From Candidatus Hydrogenedentota bacterium (lineage in GTDB: Bacteria; Hydrogenedentota; Hydrogenedentia; Hydrogenedentales; SLHB01): a stretch of DNA of 8,119 nt. Location: assembly GCA_003552765.1 (NCBI GenBank), contig PUOI01000231.1:1-8119 (forward strand). The letters run 5' to 3'. Below the pieces are notes generated by a model that saw nothing but the letters and a program-made list of their open reading frames with translations, was not told the DNA's origin and searched no databases. Made by a program: the position numbers and the translations under genes. Shown piece after piece: positions 4,953 through 8,119 of this stretch. The stretch's first letter is position 1. Each line of letters starts with the position of its first letter.

Positions 4953-6188
4953 ATGAACGAGCGTGGCATAACACGCAGAGATTTTGCGAAACTGGGCGCA
5001 GCCGCGAGTTTCGCCGCTTGGACCCAGCGCAGAGCCGCCGCCGAAACCAACTCCGACACCCTCAGGGTGGGGGTTATTGGTTGCGGCGGCCGGGGCACCG
5101 GCATGGCGATCAACATGCTGGACGAACGGAACGAGAACGTCCAGGTGGTCGCCCTGGCCGATGCCTTCGAGGATCGCCTCAACAGTTGCCGCAACGCGCT
5201 GGAGAACAACGACAACGTTGCCGGCCGGGTCAACATCGATGACGAGCACTGCTTCGTTGGATTCGACGCCTACCAGCGGCTGGTCGAAGCCGATGTGGAT
5301 ATCGTCATGGATTGCAGCCCACCGTACAACAGGCCCAAGCACCTGGAAGCCATCGTCGCGGCCGGTAAGCACATCTTCGCGGAGAAGCCCGTTGCGGTGG
5401 ATCCCGTGGGCGTGCAGCGCGCCCTTGCCGCGGCGGAGGAGGCCGAGGAAAAGGGCCTTTCCTACGTCGCGGGGACCCAGTTCCGCCATGACAGCAGGCG
5501 GATCCAAACCATCGAGCAGATTCACGACGGCGCCATCGGCGATGTTGTAGCGCTAACGACCTACTACTGCGGCAACCTCCCGTGGTCTCGCGAGCGGGAA
5601 GAGGGATGGAGCGACCTCGAATACCACCTGCGCAATTGGCTGGTCCACAATTGGACCGGCGGGTCCAATATCGTTGAGCAAGCCGTCCACGGTCTCGACG
5701 TCATGGATTGGGTCATGGACGGCCCGCCGCGGAGCGTGTTCGGCTCGGGAGCGCGCTCTTGGCTGCCGGAGGAGGAACGATACGGCGACATCTGGGACAA
5801 TTTCACGTGTAACTACGAATATCCCGATGGCACGCAGATGTACCACCTCTCCCGGTGGTGGCCCACCGACGGACAAGGCGGCGAACGCATCGTCGGAACG
5901 GAGGGAATCAGCGATACCCAAGACATGGGCGAACCCGGCATCACCTCGACCGTGCAACAGTTCATTGACCTCACGAACAGCATCCGGGGCGAGGGGCCGT
6001 ATTACAACGAAGGCCGCCGCATCGCTCACTCGACGATGACCGCCGTGATGGGCCGGATGTCCGCCTATACGGGTCAGCGCATCCTTTGGGATGAGGCCAT
6101 GGAGTCGGACCTCTCCATCGTGCCGGACGAGCTGGATTTCGACCAGGAATACCCCGTCGGCCCCATCGCCGTGCCGGGCGAAGAGTAA
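4953..6188 (+). CDS. Tat-exported Gfo/Idh/MocA family protein, copy 3
   Basis: This 411-residue protein is the most diverged copy. It keeps the Tat motif TRRDFAKLG (7-15), Rossmann loop GCGGRG (43-48), EKP (144-146) and EQAVHGLD (242-249). The first His of the EQHxH motif is Ala244 here, but His246 and Asp249 are kept. Two-residue deletions lie near residue 88 and in the WWPTDGQGG loop (302-310). The segment MDCSPPYNRPKH (119-130) replaces LNATPPFATPRH of copy 2, a change close to the cofactor pocket. ATG 4953 is preceded by AAGAAGGAG (4935-4943). The frame stays open upstream to 4626, but that part lies inside copy 2 in another frame. Met6 of copies 1 and 2 is Ile here, while the M1-N2 start is common to all three, which supports the chosen start for the family. 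A strong terminator follows. A different substrate preference from copies 1 and 2 is an inference. Confidence 0.92.
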   Translation: MNERGITRRDFAKLGAAASFAAWTQRRAAAETNSDTLRVGVIGCGGRGTGMAINMLDERNENVQVVALADAFEDRLNSCRNALENNDNVAGRVNIDDEHCFVGFDAYQRLVEADVDIVMDCSPPYNRPKHLEAIVAAGKHIFAEKPVAVDPVGVQRALAAAEEAEEKGLSYVAGTQFRHDSRRIQTIEQIHDGAIGDVVALTTYYCGNLPWSREREEGWSDLEYHLRNWLVHNWTGGSNIVEQAVHGLDVMDWVMDGPPRSVFGSGARSWLPEEERYGDIWDNFTCNYEYPDGTQMYHLSRWWPTDGQGGERIVGTEGISDTQDMGEPGITSTVQQFIDLTNSIRGEGPYYNEGRRIAHSTMTAVMGRMSAYTGQRILWDEAMESDLSIVPDELDFDQEYPVGPIAVPGEE

Positions 6189-6203
6189 TCCCCAACATAA
6201 CAT

Positions 6204-6251
6204 CGCGGCGCACTCCCGCCCATCACCGGGTACAGGGAGTGCGCCGCGTTT
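6204..6251 (+). terminator. Rho-independent terminator closing the oxidoreductase operon
   Basis: CGCGGCGCACTCCC (6204-6217) and GGGAGTGCGCCGCG (6235-6248) form a perfect 14-bp stem. The 17-base loop contains a short CCC/GGG inner pair. TTTCTTTGCTATT follows directly. It starts 15 nt after the stop of copy 3. Because the genes to the right converge on it, it may also stop minus-strand transcripts, although the minus-strand tail is only weakly T-rich. Confidence 0.85.
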
Positions 6252-6281
6252 CTTTGCTATTCGCTCAATTCCGGAGGGAGA

Positions 6282-7106
6282 CTATGCGCTGCTGCCCGTG
6301 CGGTACCCGGCCAAATCCATCGTGACAAACCGGTACCCCGCGGCTTTTACGCCTTCCACGACGCCATGACGGATCTCGGAGTCTAGAAGCTTGGGGATGT
6401 CGGCGGGGTCCACCTCGATGCGGCAAAGATTGCCATGGTGGCGGGCGCGGTATTGACGGAAGCCGTGTGCGCGGAGAACCTCCTCCGCCTGTTCCACTTT
6501 CGAGATGTCCTCCCGGGTTACACGCGTGCCCGTGGGGAAGCGCGACGCCAGACAGGCGAAAGCCGGCTTGCTCGCGGTTGGCAGGCCGCGCCGCGCGCTA
6601 AGGGGACGGATCTCGTCTTTGCTGAGGCCAGCCTCTTGCAGCGGAGCCACGACGGCATATTCCCGCGCGGCGGTAGCACCCCAACGCGTGGGATCGGCTA
6701 GGTCGTCCACGATCGCGCCGTACGCCAGCACCTTCACGTTGTTCTCTTCGGCGAATTGCCGCATACGCGCAAAAAGGGCCGTCTTGCAAAAATAACAGCG
6801 CTTTCCGTCGTTGCGCAGGTAGCCCTCGTCATCGAACTCGTGCGTCTCCACGACGTGCAGATTCCAGCCCCGCTCTTCGGCGAGTTCCCTGGCTTCGTGC
6901 ACCTCCGCTCGCGGTATGCTGGGGCTATCGGCCAACACCAGCGTGGCCGCCTCGCCCAACACCTCGTGCGCGATTTCCGCAAGATACGACGAATCCACCC
7001 CGCCGGAATAGGCGATCGCAATGGAACCGTACTCGCGCAGATCCTCGCGTAACCGGTCTTCTTTTTCCAAAAGCTCGTCAGATGGCGCCAGCGTATCGGG
7101 TTTCAT
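6282..7106 (-). CDS. larE: LarE-family ATP-dependent sulfur transferase, three-cysteine type
   Basis: This 274-residue protein matches LarE in length and motifs. LarE activates pyridinium-3,5-biscarboxylate mononucleotide with ATP and replaces carboxylate oxygen with sulfur, on the way to the nickel-pincer nucleotide cofactor of lactate racemase and related enzymes. The PP-loop is SGGVDSS (34-40). Cys185 lies in KPAFACLASRFPTG, the position of the sacrificial cysteine in the Lactiplantibacillus plantarum enzyme. Cys104 and Cys107 (RCYFCK) form a CxxC pair. From family knowledge, LarE proteins with this pair plus the conserved cysteine bind a [4Fe-4S] cluster and take sulfur from an external source instead of sacrificing their own cysteine. 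The start ATG (7104-7106, minus strand) follows AGGGAG (complement of 7112-7117) at 5 nt. The first 29 nt overlap the end of the upstream mtaB-like gene. No larB, larC or lactate racemase gene is visible, so a broader sulfur-transfer role stays possible. Confidence 0.88.
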   Translation of the reverse strand: MKPDTLAPSDELLEKEDRLREDLREYGSIAIAYSGGVDSSYLAEIAHEVLGEAATLVLADSPSIPRAEVHEARELAEERGWNLHVVETHEFDDEGYLRNDGKRCYFCKTALFARMRQFAEENNVKVLAYGAIVDDLADPTRWGATAAREYAVVAPLQEAGLSKDEIRPLSARRGLPTASKPAFACLASRFPTGTRVTREDISKVEQAEEVLRAHGFRQYRARHHGNLCRIEVDPADIPKLLDSEIRHGVVEGVKAAGYRFVTMDLAGYRTGSSA

Positions 7107-8119
7107 GGATGCTCCCTGTCACACAGTCTTCGTGGGCTTCTTCCAGCCGCACAGGCACAATAGCGTTTCGATAACCATCCTTGGAACGCACAGCGGTCCA
7201 CAGATAATTTCCGGTGTAACCGAGCCACACGCCGTCATTCTCATACTCCAAGAGAACCGATTGAACCGAACCAACCTGGCTCTCGCGGAAGGCCCGACGC
7301 TTTTCCTTGCTAATCCCCCGCGCCACGGCCCCCCGGCGGTTTATGGTTTCCGTATCCACCTTATCGGCGTAACGGGACGAGGCGGTGCCCGGCCGGTCGC
7401 TGTAGGTAAAGACGTGAGCGTAGGTAATGGGGCTATTGCGCAGCAGATCGCACGTGGCTTCGAAATCTTCTTCCGTTTCGCCCGGCATTCCCACAAGGAC
7501 ATCGGCGCCCAGGCACAAGTCCGGGACCTCCCGCGCCGCGCGCTCCACAAACGCCAGGTACTCCGCGCGCGTGTAATGCCGTTTCATGAGCGTCAGCACG
7601 CGATCCGAACCCGATTGGACGGGGATGTGCAAGTACGGCAGGAGACCGTGAGCGGGATCGGCCATGCGTTCGAGCATCGTCCCGGGAATGGTGCTCGGTT
7701 CGAGCGAACTGACCCGCAGCCGGTCGATGCCTGGGATGGCGTCCAGCGCATCCAACACCGCCGTGATGTCCCGGTCCTCATGGTTGTACATGCCCACATT
7801 CACGCCCGTGAGCACAATCTCCCGCGCGCCGCTCTCGGCCAAGCGCTCCGCCTCAGCCATGAGATTATCGAACGAGCGGCTCCGCGCGCGGCCCCGGGCG
7901 AACGAGACAATGCAGAAAGAGCACATGAAATCGCACCCCTCCTGAATCTTCAGGTTGGGCCGGGTCACCGGGGATTCGCCCGCGTTCACGCCGATGGTGA
8001 AGTCCGTGCGTTCGATGCGATCGCGCACAAGCCGCGGCTCGGGGTTCTTTCCCTGCCCCACGTACGCCAACACGTTAAGCTTCTCTTGGTTGCCCACGAT
8101 CAAGTCGAGTCCCTCGATC
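7078..8119 (-). CDS. mtaB: MtaB-type tRNA methylthiotransferase (radical SAM), N-terminus outside window
   Basis: The frame is open to the right edge, so the gene is 5'-truncated; about 346 residues are visible, against roughly 430-450 for the full family. MtaB adds a methylthio group to C2 of t6A at position 37 of tRNAs reading ANN codons, giving ms2t6A. The end of the UPF0004 domain shows as GLDLIVGNQEKLN. The radical-SAM cluster motif CDFMCSFC lies at 7912-7935 (three Cys, CxxxCxxC spacing). Further family landmarks are LTGVNVG, YLHIPVQSGSDRVLTLMKR and GADVLVGMPGETEEDF. A C-terminal TRAM-like domain contains GVWLGYTGNYLWTAV. MiaB and RimO are the alternatives, but the GYTGNY-type tail and VGNQEK favour MtaB. 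The stop (7078-7080) lies inside the downstream larE gene, giving a 29-nt overlap that suggests translational coupling. TTG at 8101-8103 is internal, not the start, because the family-typical GLDLIVGN continues through it. Confidence 0.9.
   Translation of the reverse strand, partial: IEGLDLIVGNQEKLNVLAYVGQGKNPEPRLVRDRIERTDFTIGVNAGESPVTRPNLKIQEGCDFMCSFCIVSFARGRARSRSFDNLMAEAERLAESGAREIVLTGVNVGMYNHEDRDITAVLDALDAIPGIDRLRVSSLEPSTIPGTMLERMADPAHGLLPYLHIPVQSGSDRVLTLMKRHYTRAEYLAFVERAAREVPDLCLGADVLVGMPGETEEDFEATCDLLRNSPITYAHVFTYSDRPGTASSRYADKVDTETINRRGAVARGISKEKRRAFRESQVGSVQSVLLEYENDGVWLGYTGNYLWTAVRSKDGYRNAIVPVRLEEAHEDCVTGSIHETRYAGAI

Larger units (their letters stand above)
2261..6188 (+). repeat. Tandem triplication of one gene family
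   Basis: Three same-strand paralogues (2261-3508, 3652-4899, 4953-6188) align end to end. By hand count copies 1 and 2 differ at about 74 of 415 residues with no gap (about 82% identity). Copies 2 and 3 differ at about 121 of 411 aligned residues with two 2-residue gaps (about 70%). At DNA level copies 1 and 2 share exact tracts, the longest noticed being 36 nt at 2381-2416 and 3772-3807 over the NAD-binding loop. Such tracts could support recombination or gene conversion between copies. The pattern fits an older duplication giving copy 3 and a later one giving copies 1 and 2. Confidence 0.88.

Noticed and set aside
8101..8103. TTG as the start of the mtaB-like gene
   Set aside because: The frame continues to the window edge through GLDL, matching the N-terminal domain of the family, and the visible protein lacks most of that domain. 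The real start lies outside the window.

Overview
This 8.1 kb window is from a GC-rich bacterial chromosome, probably an uncultivated or metagenome-derived lineage. Three Tat-exported Gfo/Idh/MocA proteins in tandem are the kind of content common in Planctomycetota, Hydrogenedentota and similar heterotrophic phyla. That placement is an inference from gene content only; no marker gene here settles it.

Left part (1-2260, genes on +): the last 25 codons of an unrecognised gene and a weak terminator-like fold are followed by a ~470-nt non-coding stretch full of C5/G5 palindromes that look like a small non-autonomous repeat or MITE-like element. Next come a left-handed beta-helix O-acetyltransferase (552-1190) and a HAD-superfamily hydrolase (1243-1956), 52 nt apart and probably co-transcribed. 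A long hairpin (1992-2039) closes this unit. A 304-nt gap with a possible promoter and a possible short upstream ORF precedes the next genes.

Centre (2261-6188, +): three full-length tandem paralogues of a Tat-signal Gfo/Idh/MocA-type NAD(P)-dependent protein (415, 415 and 411 aa). Each has its own strong Shine-Dalgarno sequence. By hand count copies 1 and 2 are about 82% identical without gaps, and copies 2 and 3 about 70%. The cofactor-binding half is nearly fixed while differences cluster in the C-terminal substrate domain. This suggests an operon of duplicated periplasmic sugar- or cyclitol-processing enzymes that have diverged in specificity. A clean GC-rich hairpin with a T-rich tail (6204-6251) ends the operon.

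Right part (6282-8119, genes on -): a convergent pair. A MtaB-type radical-SAM tRNA methylthiotransferase (5' end outside the window) overlaps by 29 nt the start of a LarE-family PP-loop sulfur transferase. LarE carries three cysteines in the arrangement expected for the [4Fe-4S] subtype. Both are sulfur-insertion enzymes and appear translationally coupled.

I see no tRNA, rRNA, CRISPR array, transposase or phage gene. The most interesting points are the triplicated exported oxidoreductase family with its localised divergence, the mtaB-larE coupling, and the palindromic repeat cluster upstream of the acetyltransferase.
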